This document shows, piece by piece, positions 35,160-44,025 of a DNA stretch of 64,000 bases. Source of the DNA: DIGJ01 sp041739345. Lineage in GTDB: Bacteria > Bacillota > Clostridia > Lachnospirales > Lachnospiraceae. A program made the translations under genes and the position numbers. Each line of letters begins with the position of its first letter. The first letter of the stretch is position 1. The notes beneath the pieces were generated by a model that did no database searches, had not been told where the DNA came from, and worked only from the letters and a program-made list of their open reading frames with translations. The DNA lies in contig JBGSNZ010000017.1 of the NCBI GenBank assembly GCA_041739345.1, positions 1 through 64,000 of the forward strand, given 5' to 3'.

Positions 35160-37286
35160 ATGAAAGTAATCAAAAGAGATGGAAGAATAGCAGAATATGA
35201 TAGAAATAAAATAATTTCTGCAATTCGAAAAGCGAATGTAGAAGTTGAGGATTTTGATAAACTTCCAGAAGAAAAAATTGAAGCAATGGTTGGAAGTATC
35301 GAAGGCTTAGGTAGAGATACCATGCTGGTAGAAGATATTCAGGATTTGATCGAGCAAAAACTTATGGCAGAAGGAAAATTCGTTCTTGCTAAAACATATA
35401 TTATTTATCGTTATACAAGGGAACTTGTTCGAAAAGCAAATACAACCGATGATTCCATTATGAGTTTGATTCACAATAATAACAAATATGTTATGGAAGA
35501 AAACTCAAACAAAAACGCTGTGATTGCATCCACTCAAAGGGACTTGATTGCTGGTGAAGTTTCAAAGGACTTGACAAAGAGACTTCTTTTGCCTGAAAAA
35601 ATATCGAAAGCACATGAAGAAGGAATTTTACATTTCCATGATGCAGATTACTTTTTACAGTCTATTTTTAATTGTTGTCTGATTAATATTGGAGACATGC
35701 TTGAAAATGGAACTGTTATGAATAGCAAATTAATTGAAAGTCCTAAAAGCTTTCAAGTTGCATGTACTGTTATGACACAGATAATTTCTGCAGTAGCAAG
35801 CAGTCAGTACGGTGGACAATCCGTTGACGTTAAACATCTTGGAAAATATCTTCGCAGAAGTCGTGAAAAATATAGAAAACACTACGAAGAAAGATACAAA
35901 GATAAAATTGATACTGAATTAATGGAACTTTTTATCGAAGACCGTGTAAAAGATGAACTTAAATCTGGTGTTCAGACCATTCAATATCAGATTAATACCT
36001 TAATGACAACAAATGGACAGTCTCCATTTGTTACCTTATTTTTAAATTTGCAAGAAAATGATGAATATATTGAAGAAAATGCAATGATTATTGAAGAAAT
36101 TCTTCGTCAAAGACTAGAAGGAATTAAGAATGAAAAGGGTGTATATGTAACACCTGCATTTCCTAAACTAGTTTATGTTCTTGATGAACATAACTGCTTA
36201 AAAGGCGGTAAATATGACTATATTACAAAATTAGCGGTAAGATGCTCTGCAAAACGTATGTATCCGGATTACATTTCAGCAAAGAAAATGCGTGAAAATT
36301 ATGAAGGAAATGTATTCAGCCCAATGGGATGCCGTTCCTTTTTGGCAACATGGAAAGATGAAGATGACAATTATAAATTTGAAGGTAGATTTAATCAAGG
36401 AGTTGTTAGCCTTAACCTACCTCAGATTGGAATCATTGCAGAAGGTGACGAAGAGAAATTCTGGCAATTATTAGAAGAAAGATTATCTTTATGCTTTGAA
36501 GCATTGATGTGCAGACATCGTGCATTAGAAGGTACTATATCTGATGTAAGTCCTATTCATTGGCAATATGGTGCAATTGCGAGACTCAAAAAGGGTGAAA
36601 CAATTGATAAGCTATTACACGGAGGCTATTCCACTATATCACTTGGATACATTGGTTTATACGAAGTTACAAAGCTTATGACGGGTGTAAGCCAAACAAA
36701 TCCAGAAGGCACTGAATTTGCAAAACGTCTCATGAATCGTCTTCGCAGTGCAACGGATACTTGGAAGGAAGAAACAGGAATCGGATTTGGACTTTATGGT
36801 ACACCGGCAGAATCACTTTGTTATCGATTTGCAGAAATTGATAAAAAGAAATTTGGTGAAATTAAAGATGTTACGGATAAGGGATATTATACAAATTCAT
36901 ATCATGTGGATGTACGTGAAAAGATTGATGCCTTGGAAAAGTTTGATTTTGAATCACAGTTCCAAGTTATTTCTTCTGGTGGAGCAATTTCGTATATTGA
37001 GATACCTAATATGAGAAATAACTTAGAGGCGCTTGAAGAAATCGTTAAATATATTTATGATGATATTCAGTATGCCGAATTTAATACAAAATCCGATTAT
37101 TGTCACATTTGTGGATTTGACGGAGAAATTATTATCAATGATAAATTAGAATGGGAATGTCCACAATGTGGAAATAAAGATCATTCTAAGATGAATGTAA
37201 CCAGAAGAACTTGTGGATATTTGGGTGAAAACTTCTGGAATGTTGGAAAAACAAGAGAAATTAATGCAAGGGTCATTCATTTATAA
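35160..37286 (+). CDS. nrdD: anaerobic ribonucleoside-triphosphate reductase
   Basis: A glycyl-radical enzyme of 708 residues reducing NTPs to dNTPs without oxygen. An ATP-cone occupies residues 1 to about 90 (MKVIKRDGRIAEYDRNKIISA). The catalytic barrel follows, with the active-site Cys in CCLINIGDM and CSAKRMYPD regions. The C-terminus has the zinc ribbon CHICG and CPQCG, then the radical site in RRTCGYLGENFW, where the Gly of GYLG carries the radical. ATG 35160 (or GTG 35157) follows GGGAG. It operates with nrdG and dut downstream. Confidence 0.95.
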   Translation: MKVIKRDGRIAEYDRNKIISAIRKANVEVEDFDKLPEEKIEAMVGSIEGLGRDTMLVEDIQDLIEQKLMAEGKFVLAKTYIIYRYTRELVRKANTTDDSIMSLIHNNNKYVMEENSNKNAVIASTQRDLIAGEVSKDLTKRLLLPEKISKAHEEGILHFHDADYFLQSIFNCCLINIGDMLENGTVMNSKLIESPKSFQVACTVMTQIISAVASSQYGGQSVDVKHLGKYLRRSREKYRKHYEERYKDKIDTELMELFIEDRVKDELKSGVQTIQYQINTLMTTNGQSPFVTLFLNLQENDEYIEENAMIIEEILRQRLEGIKNEKGVYVTPAFPKLVYVLDEHNCLKGGKYDYITKLAVRCSAKRMYPDYISAKKMRENYEGNVFSPMGCRSFLATWKDEDDNYKFEGRFNQGVVSLNLPQIGIIAEGDEEKFWQLLEERLSLCFEALMCRHRALEGTISDVSPIHWQYGAIARLKKGETIDKLLHGGYSTISLGYIGLYEVTKLMTGVSQTNPEGTEFAKRLMNRLRSATDTWKEETGIGFGLYGTPAESLCYRFAEIDKKKFGEIKDVTDKGYYTNSYHVDVREKIDALEKFDFESQFQVISSGGAISYIEIPNMRNNLEALEEIVKYIYDDIQYAEFNTKSDYCHICGFDGEIIINDKLEWECPQCGNKDHSKMNVTRRTCGYLGENFWNVGKTREINARVIHL

Positions 37287-37396
37287 GAAATTATTGATGT
37301 TATCGCGGATTTTTGCTGGTAAGAGGAAACGATTATCGGTAAAAGTCCGTTTTTGTACGCGAGTAGCGATGAAGATAAGAAATAGGAGGATTTACA

Positions 37397-37921
37397 GTGA
37401 ACTACGCAACAATTAAAAAAATGGACGTTGCCAATGGTCCTGGACTTAGAGTGTCATTATTTGTTAGTGGATGCACACATTACTGCAAAGAATGTTTTAA
37501 TAAAGAAGCTTGGGATTTTAATTATGGCGATTCATTTACAGAAGAAACAATAGAAAATATTTTAAAATATATGGAAAATGATCACATTGCAGGCCTCTCC
37601 TTACTAGGAGGAGAACCATTAGAACATGAAAATCAAAAAGGATTGTTGCCTTTGCTTCGAAAAGTGAAAGAATTGTATCCAATGAAAACAATATGGTGTT
37701 ACAGTGGATATGATTTTGAAAAAGACATCATAGGGAGAATGTTAAGTGAGTGGGATGAGACGAAAGAATTAATTTCTTATCTTGACATATTGGTAGATGG
37801 AGAATTTCAAATAGATAAAAAAGATTTAAATCTAAGATTTAAAGGATCTAGCAACCAAAGAATAATAAACGTCCAAAAATCATTACAAACCAATAAAATT
37901 GTATTATGGGAAGGAAAATAA
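37397..37921 (+). CDS. nrdG: anaerobic ribonucleotide reductase activating protein
   Basis: A 174-residue radical-SAM activase that makes the glycyl radical on NrdD. The cluster motif is CTHYCKEC (CX3CX2C) near residue 26-33, preceded by GPGLRVSLFVSG and followed by the SAM-binding SLLGGEPLE. GTG 37397 is the start, set by AGGAGG seven bases before it. The 110-base gap to nrdD has no clear terminator, so co-transcription is expected. Confidence 0.94.
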   Translation: MNYATIKKMDVANGPGLRVSLFVSGCTHYCKECFNKEAWDFNYGDSFTEETIENILKYMENDHIAGLSLLGGEPLEHENQKGLLPLLRKVKELYPMKTIWCYSGYDFEKDIIGRMLSEWDETKELISYLDILVDGEFQIDKKDLNLRFKGSSNQRIINVQKSLQTNKIVLWEGK

Positions 37922-37924
37922 CAA

Positions 37925-38371
37925 ATGCAAAAAGCACAGGTTAATATAAAAAAATTAGATGAAAAGGCAATTATACCAAGTTATGGAAGTGAATATGCAG
38001 CGGGAGCAGATCTTTATGCTTGTTTAGAAGAAACCGTAACCATTGAATCAGGTGAAACTGTATTTATAAAAACAGGGATTGCAATGGAGGTACCCGTTGG
38101 TTTTGCAGGACTTGTATATGCTAGAAGTGGACTTGCTTCAAAAAAAGGACTGGCACCAGCAAATAAGGTCGGAGTAGTGGATTCAGATTACCGTGGAGAA
38201 ATTATGGTCGCACTTCACAATCATTCGAAGGTAAGTGCTGTTGTAGAACCTGGTGAAAGAATTGCTCAAATGGTGATTACTCCTTTTTTAACAGCAGAAT
38301 ATACGCAAGTGGATGAATTAGAAGAAACCGAACGTGGTGAAGGTGGATTTGGATCAACAGGGAGAAAATAA
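37925..38371 (+). CDS. dut: dUTP diphosphatase
   Basis: A 148-residue trimeric dUTPase that hydrolyses dUTP to dUMP and pyrophosphate. All five family motifs are present: AGADLYA, YARSGLASKKG, GVVDSDYRGEI, ERIAQMVI and the C-terminal GEGGFGSTG phosphate-binding arm. It starts three bases after nrdG, so it is part of the nucleotide-reduction operon and prevents uracil entry into DNA while NrdD produces dNTPs. Confidence 0.95.
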   Translation: MQKAQVNIKKLDEKAIIPSYGSEYAAGADLYACLEETVTIESGETVFIKTGIAMEVPVGFAGLVYARSGLASKKGLAPANKVGVVDSDYRGEIMVALHNHSKVSAVVEPGERIAQMVITPFLTAEYTQVDELEETERGEGGFGSTGRK

Positions 38372-38376
38372 AACAA

Positions 38377-39495
38377 ATGCGGAAGATTGTAAATAGTTTA
38401 CTTTATGGGAGTAGTAAAACAAAATCATATTTGTGGAGTATGTTAGGGCTGCTTTGCGTGGCATTGGTGTTTACAATTTTGGCTATAACTAGGGCATCTT
38501 TCCCAATGGCAATCGTTGCATTCCTTGCGATAGGGATTGATGTCGCAGTTTTCCAGTCGGTTTCGCTTGAAGATATGGTAAAAGACGGTGCGGAAGGCGT
38601 GGAAAAAAAGAAAGTTAAAAAAATAAAGCATAAGGCAGAAAAATTAAGCATGGGTTATCTGAATACAAAAGATAAGAAAACCGGTGATGAATTAGTAGAT
38701 GAACTTGGAATGGAAATATTATCATCAAAAAATAAAAAAAAAGATATAAGCAAGGAGGAGAAAGATGAGGAAGACGAAGAAGACGACGAGAAAGAAAAAA
38801 AATCTTGTTTAAAAAATTATGATTCAAAATCCATAAAGAAGCTTATGTTAAAATATAAGGTGAAAAAAGAACACCGAAAGGTAATGATTGATTCAAGTTC
38901 CGCCTTTCGAATCCGGCAATGCCCAGCATATTTATGGAAGGATCGCAAAGACATAAATTTTCTTCTAATTGAGAAAGAACCCCGTATTATTAAAATTCCG
39001 ATTGAGAGAATTAAGGGGATTGGATATGATAAAATGGTAGAGGCAAAACCAACAAGTGATTATCAGAATTTTATGGAGCCATGTATTATTACTAAGCTTT
39101 TTTCAGAATATGTGCCACTCTATAAAGAAGGAAGCTATCATGGAAAGGTGGGAGTCTTTAAAAATCTCTACACTGTAATACCAGATATACGAATTACAAG
39201 TACTTCTGCGAAGAATTTATTTGATATATTAGAGGTAGAGTTTGCCGTTGCAGATGAGGTTACTAATTCTAGAGCTTATAGTGAATATTATAAGGTGGCT
39301 TATAAGGCAAACATTTTATGGAAAGACAGTGTTATATCTACAAGTGAGTATAAAGACCGCATTAAAAAGCTGTTAACTTATGTGGCTTCGGAGCATTTAT
39401 CTAAACAGGTATATGATGATTTACTACAACAGTTGGTGGATCATAAATTAATTACGAATGAGTATGCTATTTATTATCGTGGATTAAAGAAATAA
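38377..39495 (+). CDS. uncharacterised protein with two N-terminal membrane helices
   Basis: A 372-residue protein in the nrdDG-dut operon. Two hydrophobic segments lie at about residues 19-38 and 42-60, then a Lys-rich stretch, a strongly charged Lys/Glu/Asp tract (about 119-142), and a C-terminal globular region of about 220 residues (ITKLFSEYVPLYK, RAYSEYYKVAYKANILW). No catalytic motif is recognised. It starts five bases after dut. The topology suggests a membrane-anchored cytoplasmic domain; function is unknown. Confidence 0.75.
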   Translation: MRKIVNSLLYGSSKTKSYLWSMLGLLCVALVFTILAITRASFPMAIVAFLAIGIDVAVFQSVSLEDMVKDGAEGVEKKKVKKIKHKAEKLSMGYLNTKDKKTGDELVDELGMEILSSKNKKKDISKEEKDEEDEEDDEKEKKSCLKNYDSKSIKKLMLKYKVKKEHRKVMIDSSSAFRIRQCPAYLWKDRKDINFLLIEKEPRIIKIPIERIKGIGYDKMVEAKPTSDYQNFMEPCIITKLFSEYVPLYKEGSYHGKVGVFKNLYTVIPDIRITSTSAKNLFDILEVEFAVADEVTNSRAYSEYYKVAYKANILWKDSVISTSEYKDRIKKLLTYVASEHLSKQVYDDLLQQLVDHKLITNEYAIYYRGLKK

Positions 39496-39593
39496 ATGTT
39501 TTATTTAAATAAATTAAAAAGAAGTAAAAAGACAGACAATTTGGATGGAATCAAAATACATACAGTTTACAAGATAAAAATATTAAAATAGTG

Positions 39594-39622
39594 TTGACAA
39601 ATCAAAACAAGCACTTTATAAT
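39594..39622 (+). promoter_or_regulatory. perfect-consensus sigma-A promoter
   Basis: TTGACA at 39594-39599 and TATAAT at 39617-39622 with exactly 17 bases between them is a textbook consensus and among the strongest-looking promoters in the window. The only thing immediately downstream is the 9-codon ORF and the C-poor tract. Confidence 0.85.
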
Positions 39623-39654
39623 AAGAGTATCAAATAGAAAAGGAGTTGATTCCA

Positions 39655-39684
39655 ATGTACTTAATTAGAAACGTATCTCCTTAA
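39655..39684 (+). CDS. 9-codon mini-ORF (MYLIRNVSP), leader peptide candidate
   Basis: The ATG at 39655 follows AAAGGAG (about ten bases) and is 33 bases into the predicted transcript. The frame encodes MYLIRNVSP and ends in TAA. The promoter, ribosome site and start are all near consensus, so translation is likely. It may be a leader peptide or merely load ribosomes on the RNA; no similarity is known. Confidence 0.5.
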   Translation: MYLIRNVSP

Positions 39685-40193
39685 AGCTTATGATTGATTT
39701 CCAATAACGTCAAAGTAAGTATAGGAAATACCGCAGATGTAGAAAAGAGAAAGCAATAGATATAGGAAATAACATGGTATGGGAAATAAAAAGATATAAG
39801 ATGTAAGATATAAGTTATAAGAATACCAAAATATTAGTAATAAACTAGTTGTAAGAAATAAAAATAGTTATAAGTAATAAAAGATATAAAAAGGAATAGG
39901 AATTAGATTTGATTAAAGAAATAAAATAGATGTAAGTAGTAAAATAGGTCTAAGAAAAGAAATAAAAATATAGTATAAAATATGGAATATAGAAAAGATA
40001 TAAGAATCAAATAGTTCAAGAATTAAAAAGATTTAAGTAGTAAAAAAGATATAGAATATAAAAAAGATATAGGAAATAGAATGGTTATAAGAAATACAAT
40101 ATATGTACTTAGATATGAAATACGAAGAAAGAGAGGTATAGACCACCAGAAGATTAAGTCTATAAATAGTAAATGATTGAAGAAATAGTTAGA
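39685..40193 (+). repeat. C-depleted, A/G-rich degenerate repeat tract, possible untranslated RNA
   Basis: About 510 bases without a usable frame. By hand count, bases 39781-40140 contain only 9 C in 360. Recurrent words include AGATATA followed by A or G (seven copies), TATAGGAAATA (three copies, near 39720, 39760 and 40069) and TAAGTAGTAAAA (two copies). The pattern suggests a decayed tandem array of a unit of about 20 bases. It sits between a perfect promoter and a terminator, so it probably forms the body of a long RNA. Confidence 0.65.
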
Positions 40194-40194
40194 T

Positions 40195-40240
40195 AGGAGC
40201 AGAGTTTATCAATACGATGAATTCTGCTCCTTATATTTTA
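40195..40240 (+). terminator. terminator of the C-poor transcript
   Basis: AGGAGCAGAGTT (40195-40206) pairs with AATTCTGCTCCT (40220-40231; one G-U) across a 13-base loop and is followed by TATATTTTATT. It marks the end of a predicted transcript of about 610 bases starting near 39629. Confidence 0.7.
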
Positions 40241-40313
40241 TTGGAAAATAAGAAAACACAAATATATTATAGAATTTACCGATATAATACGTTAAAATAT
40301 GAAAGCATTTCTG

Positions 40314-40341
40314 TTGACAATCACTTATACTATGCTATAAA
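40314..40341 (+). promoter_or_regulatory. icd promoter
   Basis: TTGACA (40314-40319) and TATAAA (40336-40341) are 16 bases apart, 41 bases before the isocitrate dehydrogenase start. Confidence 0.65.
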
Positions 40342-40381
40342 ATAAGACGAATAGACGATAATCATGATAGGAGGAAATGTA

Positions 40382-41545
40382 ATGTATAACGAACAAATTG
40401 AAGCTGCAAAAGAACAATTTGGCAAGCTTCTTGAAAAACAGTTATTAAGAGTAGAAGATATGAAAGCACAGGGTGATTTCGTTGATTACAAGAGCCTTGA
40501 AAAAATAGTAGTAGGTGTATGTGGCGGAGATGGCATTGGACCTGCAATTACTGGACAGGCACAACGTGTGTTGGAATATTTATTGGATAAAGAGGTAAAA
40601 GAAGGAAAGGTCGAATTTCGTGTTATTGATGGCTTGACGATAGAGCGAAGAGCGGATGAAATGAAAGCAATTCCAGATGAAGTTTTAAAAGAATTAAAAA
40701 AGTGTGACGTAATTTTAAAAGGACCTACAACCACACCTAGAAAAGGTGATGAGTGGCCAAATGTAGAATCTGCTAACGTTGCAATGAGAAAAGAGCTTGA
40801 TTTATTTGCGAATGTAAGACCAGTTCGAATTCCAGAACAGGGGATTGACTGGACCTTCTATCGTGAAAATACAGAAGGTGGTTACGCGGCAGGTAAAGAA
40901 GGCGTTAATGTTACCGAAGATTTGGGTATTGACTTTACCATAGCGACAACTCAAGGATGTGATAGAATAATCCGCGCAGCGTTTGAATTTGCAAATACAA
41001 ATGGAAAGACTAGAGTAACCGCCGTTACGAAAGCAAATATCATTAAGACAACCGATGGCAAATTCCTTGATAATTTCTACCGTATTGCAAAAGATTATCC
41101 AAATATTACAGCGGATGACTGGTATATTGACATTATGACTGCAAAATTATTAGATGAAATGAGAAGAAAAGACTTTCAGGTTATGGTATTACCAAACCTT
41201 TATGGAGATATCATTACGGATGAAGCAGCAGAGCTTCAGGGTGGAGTTGGTACAGCAGGAAGTGCAAACATTGGTAAGAAATATTCCATGTTTGAAGCAA
41301 TACATGGTTCTGCTCCTCGTATGGTGCAAGAAGGAAGAGATATCTATGCAGATCCTTGCAGCGTAATCCGTGCAGGAGCAATGCTTCTTTCTCATATCGG
41401 CTATATAGAACAATCTGAAAAACTTTATAAAGCATTAGATATTTGTACCATTACTGAAAAGAAACATGTGATGACAGGACGTGCTAACGGAGCAACTGGC
41501 GCAGAGTTTGCTGATTACCTTATGGAAACTATCAGCGGTTTATAA
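40382..41545 (+). CDS. icd: isocitrate/isopropylmalate dehydrogenase family, probably NAD-type isocitrate dehydrogenase
   Basis: A 387-residue beta-decarboxylating dehydrogenase. Substrate-loop and Arg residues lie in ESANVAMRKELDLFANVRPVR, and YRENTEGGYAA and the metal Asps in LYGDIITDEAAELQGG follow, with the coenzyme motif EAIHGSAPRM. The long N-terminal extension before VVGVCGGDGIGP is unlike LeuB. It probably supplies 2-oxoglutarate for glutamate synthesis, in keeping with glnN downstream. ATG 40382 follows GGAGG. 3-Isopropylmalate dehydrogenase is a weaker alternative. Confidence 0.82.
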   Translation: MYNEQIEAAKEQFGKLLEKQLLRVEDMKAQGDFVDYKSLEKIVVGVCGGDGIGPAITGQAQRVLEYLLDKEVKEGKVEFRVIDGLTIERRADEMKAIPDEVLKELKKCDVILKGPTTTPRKGDEWPNVESANVAMRKELDLFANVRPVRIPEQGIDWTFYRENTEGGYAAGKEGVNVTEDLGIDFTIATTQGCDRIIRAAFEFANTNGKTRVTAVTKANIIKTTDGKFLDNFYRIAKDYPNITADDWYIDIMTAKLLDEMRRKDFQVMVLPNLYGDIITDEAAELQGGVGTAGSANIGKKYSMFEAIHGSAPRMVQEGRDIYADPCSVIRAGAMLLSHIGYIEQSEKLYKALDICTITEKKHVMTGRANGATGAEFADYLMETISGL

Positions 41546-41587
41546 AGTAAAGACTTAAACGTATTCAAGAAAAAACAGAAAGAAATA

Positions 41588-41662
41588 AAGAGAGCTAAAG
41601 TACCTTGTGATTGAATCAACAGGAAACAATCCATAAGATACTCGTAGCTCTCTTGATTTTTG
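41588..41662 (+). terminator. long bipartite hairpin terminator of icd
   Basis: AAGAGAGCTA (41588-41597) pairs with TAGCTCTCTT (41645-41654), and inside it GTACCTTGTGATTG pairs imperfectly with CAATCCATAAGATAC. TTTTTG follows shortly after. It is a composite stem of about 25 pairs. Confidence 0.65.
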
Positions 41663-41673
41663 TTAAAATCAAA

Positions 41674-41702
41674 TTGACAAACTAGGAATTAGACGATAAA
41701 CT
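41674..41702 (+). promoter_or_regulatory. promoter of ttcA-like gene
   Basis: TTGACA (41674-41679) and TAAACT (41697-41702) are 17 bases apart and 47 bases upstream of the gene. A second TATACT lies at 41712-41717 without a matching -35. Confidence 0.45.
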
Positions 41703-41749
41703 GTAATGCGTTATACTGATAGATGTAATGATTTAAATAGGAGCAAAAG

Positions 41750-42574
41750 ATGGAACGTTATGAACAGATAGAACGAAGTATTATTAAAAAATTCAGAAAG
41801 CCAATCTGGCGAAAGTTTACACAGGGGATTAATGATTATGATATGATACAAGAAGGCGACAAGATAGCAGTATGCATTTCCGGTGGGAAGGACTCAATGC
41901 TACTTGCAAAATTATTGCAAGAAATCCAAAAACATGGAAAATTGCATTTTGATCTTGAATTTATCGTAATGGATCCTGGTTATAATATGAGTAACAGACA
42001 GCGTATCATAGACAATGCGGCGATTATGAATATTCCAATCAAGATCTTTGATACGGATATCTTTGGAATTGTATCACAAGTGGATGGGTCTCCTTGTTAT
42101 TTGTGCGCACGAATGAGACGAGGTCATTTATATAAGAATGCACAAGATTTGGGCTGTAATAAGATTGCACTTGGTCATCATTTTGATGATGTAGTGGAAA
42201 CCATTTTAATGGGAATGTTATATGGTGCTCAGGTTCAGACTATGATGCCAAAACTCCATAGTACGAATTTTGAGGGGATGCAATTAATCCGTCCGATGTA
42301 CTTGATTCGGGAAGAAGACATTATTGACTGGTGTAATTATAATGAACTTAAATTCATCCGTTGCGCTTGCCGAATGACAGAAAATATAGAGGTTCTTGAT
42401 GATGGGTCTAGTAATTCCAAGCGTCAGGAGATGAAAAATCTTGTAAAACAGTTTGAACAGGTAAATTCAAATATGGCAATGAATATTTTTCGAAGTGTGG
42501 AAAATGTAAATCTAAAAACAGTAATTGCGTATAAAGAAGATGGAATTACCCACCACTTCTTAGATACTTATTAA
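41750..42574 (+). CDS. ttcA: TtcA-family tRNA thiolation PP-loop ATPase
   Basis: A 274-residue protein of the TtcA group, which activates C32 of tRNA for 2-thiolation. The PP-loop SGGKDS lies near residue 45-50. The Cys pair CYLC with ARMRRG and the later CAC are the iron-sulfur ligands, and ALGHHFDDVVETI is family-typical. Archaeal-type and bacterial relatives with other tRNA targets share these motifs, so the nucleotide modified is inferred. It starts behind AGGAG and is a single-gene transcript between two hairpins. Confidence 0.82.
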   Translation: MERYEQIERSIIKKFRKPIWRKFTQGINDYDMIQEGDKIAVCISGGKDSMLLAKLLQEIQKHGKLHFDLEFIVMDPGYNMSNRQRIIDNAAIMNIPIKIFDTDIFGIVSQVDGSPCYLCARMRRGHLYKNAQDLGCNKIALGHHFDDVVETILMGMLYGAQVQTMMPKLHSTNFEGMQLIRPMYLIREEDIIDWCNYNELKFIRCACRMTENIEVLDDGSSNSKRQEMKNLVKQFEQVNSNMAMNIFRSVENVNLKTVIAYKEDGITHHFLDTY

Positions 42575-42590
42575 ATGAAAATAAAAAAGA

Positions 42591-42647
42591 GACTGCTGCA
42601 AAATTTAAAAATCTTTAGAGATTAACTAGTTGCAACAGTCCTTTTTA
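42591..42647. terminator. bidirectional terminator between ttcA and flavin reductase genes
   Basis: GACTGCTGCAA (42591-42601) pairs with TTGCAACAGTC (42630-42640; one mismatch), followed by CTTTTTAG on + and CTCTTTTTTATT on -. It closes both convergent genes. Confidence 0.7.
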
Positions 42648-42664
42648 GTTGTAAAAGCGTTATA

Positions 42665-43171
42665 TTATCTTGCAAGAATAGTTACTATCTCACCGATGTA
42701 CAGATTGTGGTAATCTCCATTTTGGTACCATTTTTCATCAATGAAATCCAGGGTAAAGCTATCTTTGGTTAATGGCTGTTTGCACATTTTTCTACATACC
42801 ATTACGGTAGAAGCTTCATCAATAAAAGGGATTCCCTCGTGGTGATTGACATTAAGCCTTGCGTTGGTAATTTTATCTTCATCTCTGCCAGAAACGGCAC
42901 CAAGATACTTTAGCGCACTGTGATATTCGGAATTTAGAAATGAGATGGAAAAGGTTTCTGACTGGTCAATTAATTCTCTAGTATAGCGACTGTCACGAAC
43001 AACAATATAAACAACATCCTTTCCCCACATTACTCCAAGACCTCCCCAAGAAGCGGTCATGGTGTTTGTTTTATCTTCGGCCTGTGCAGTGATTAACATC
43101 CAGTCTTTTCCAATCATACGGAATGGACTAAAATCAAAAAGGTCAGTAGGTATTGGTTGAAATGTATGCAT
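42665..43171 (-). CDS. flavin reductase-like protein
   Basis: A 168-residue split-barrel FMN-binding protein. The early block DKTNTMTASWGGLGVMWGKD is the flavin-contact region typical of flavin reductase-like domain proteins (flavoredoxin-type), with YIVVRDSRYTRELI and SFLNSEY next. It may pass electrons between FMN and other proteins or bind FMN as a redox carrier. The start MHTFQP follows GGAGG on the - strand; an upstream in-frame start was rejected. Confidence 0.82.
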   Translation of the reverse strand: MHTFQPIPTDLFDFSPFRMIGKDWMLITAQAEDKTNTMTASWGGLGVMWGKDVVYIVVRDSRYTRELIDQSETFSISFLNSEYHSALKYLGAVSGRDEDKITNARLNVNHHEGIPFIDEASTVMVCRKMCKQPLTKDSFTLDFIDEKWYQNGDYHNLYIGEIVTILAR

Positions 43172-43353
43172 AGCTGCCTCCTTAAAATTCTTTGCTTTTA
43201 GTATATTCAATCTTACGTTTTTTTACAAGGTGATAGAAGTGATTTCTTTTAATGATTTATAATATAAAAATTCAATAAAATGAAACATAAGGGTTCGAAC
43301 TTTACTTTGACTATGGTATACTATAGATAGATAAAAATAAAAGGAGAGTAAAG

Positions 43354-43995
43354 ATGGGTAGTTTTTTTGACATGGATGGCACAGTTATGGGGACACTTAG
43401 TAAGATAACCGATATCATTATATTAAGTGTGATTTTTCTAATTTTTTCATTGCCAATTATTACGATAGGGGCATCTTTTACCGCACTTTATTATACATCC
43501 GTGAAATGTATCAGAAGAGGTAGAAGTTATTTGTTTAAAAGCTTTTGGAAATCGTTTAAAGAAAATTTTGGACAGGCAACGATACTATGGCTTATTCTTT
43601 TAATAGCTGGTAGTATTTTGGGACTAAATATTTGGTTTAGCGGACAAATAGTATCTGGAAATATGGGATTTATTTTAACTTGTATTTATGCAATGATGGC
43701 ATTTACAATTTCGATTGTTACGGTATATGTTTTTCCACTATTGTCTAGGTTTAGTATGAGCAAGAAAAAATTGATTTCAACCGCATTTTATATGGCAATA
43801 AAACATTTACCATATAGTATTTTATTAGTACTTATCTTTACGGCTTCTTTGGTAGCATCATATATTATCCCTGTGCTTATCTTCATTTTGCCGGCAGCGG
43901 GAACCTTATTATTTTCTTTACCAATGGAGCGTGTACTTAAAAAGTATATACCAGCATCGGATGATACATCAAAAGATGAGTGGTATTTAGAGTAA
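43354..43995 (+). CDS. DUF624 (YesL-type) membrane protein
   Basis: A 213-residue membrane protein with about five helices. The N-terminal FFDMDGTVMGTLSKITDIIIL, LPIITIGASFTALYYT and the cytoplasmic KSFWKSFKENFGQA are the DUF624 signatures. YesL relatives are commonly linked to carbohydrate transport or metabolism, and here glgB follows 30 bases later, so both are probably one operon. Biochemical function is unknown. Confidence 0.8.
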   Translation: MGSFFDMDGTVMGTLSKITDIIILSVIFLIFSLPIITIGASFTALYYTSVKCIRRGRSYLFKSFWKSFKENFGQATILWLILLIAGSILGLNIWFSGQIVSGNMGFILTCIYAMMAFTISIVTVYVFPLLSRFSMSKKKLISTAFYMAIKHLPYSILLVLIFTASLVASYIIPVLIFILPAAGTLLFSLPMERVLKKYIPASDDTSKDEWYLE

Positions 43996-44025
43996 TCGAA
44001 AAATCAATTGTAAAGGGTGAGATTT

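Noticed and set aside
39685..40193. Repeat tract as a CRISPR array
   Set aside because: Repeats are degenerate and not evenly spaced, there is no fixed spacer length, and no cas gene is nearby.
43285..43305. GGTTCGAAC, resembling a tRNA T-loop
   Set aside because: No acceptor, D- or anticodon stem surrounds it and it lies in the promoter region of the DUF624 gene.
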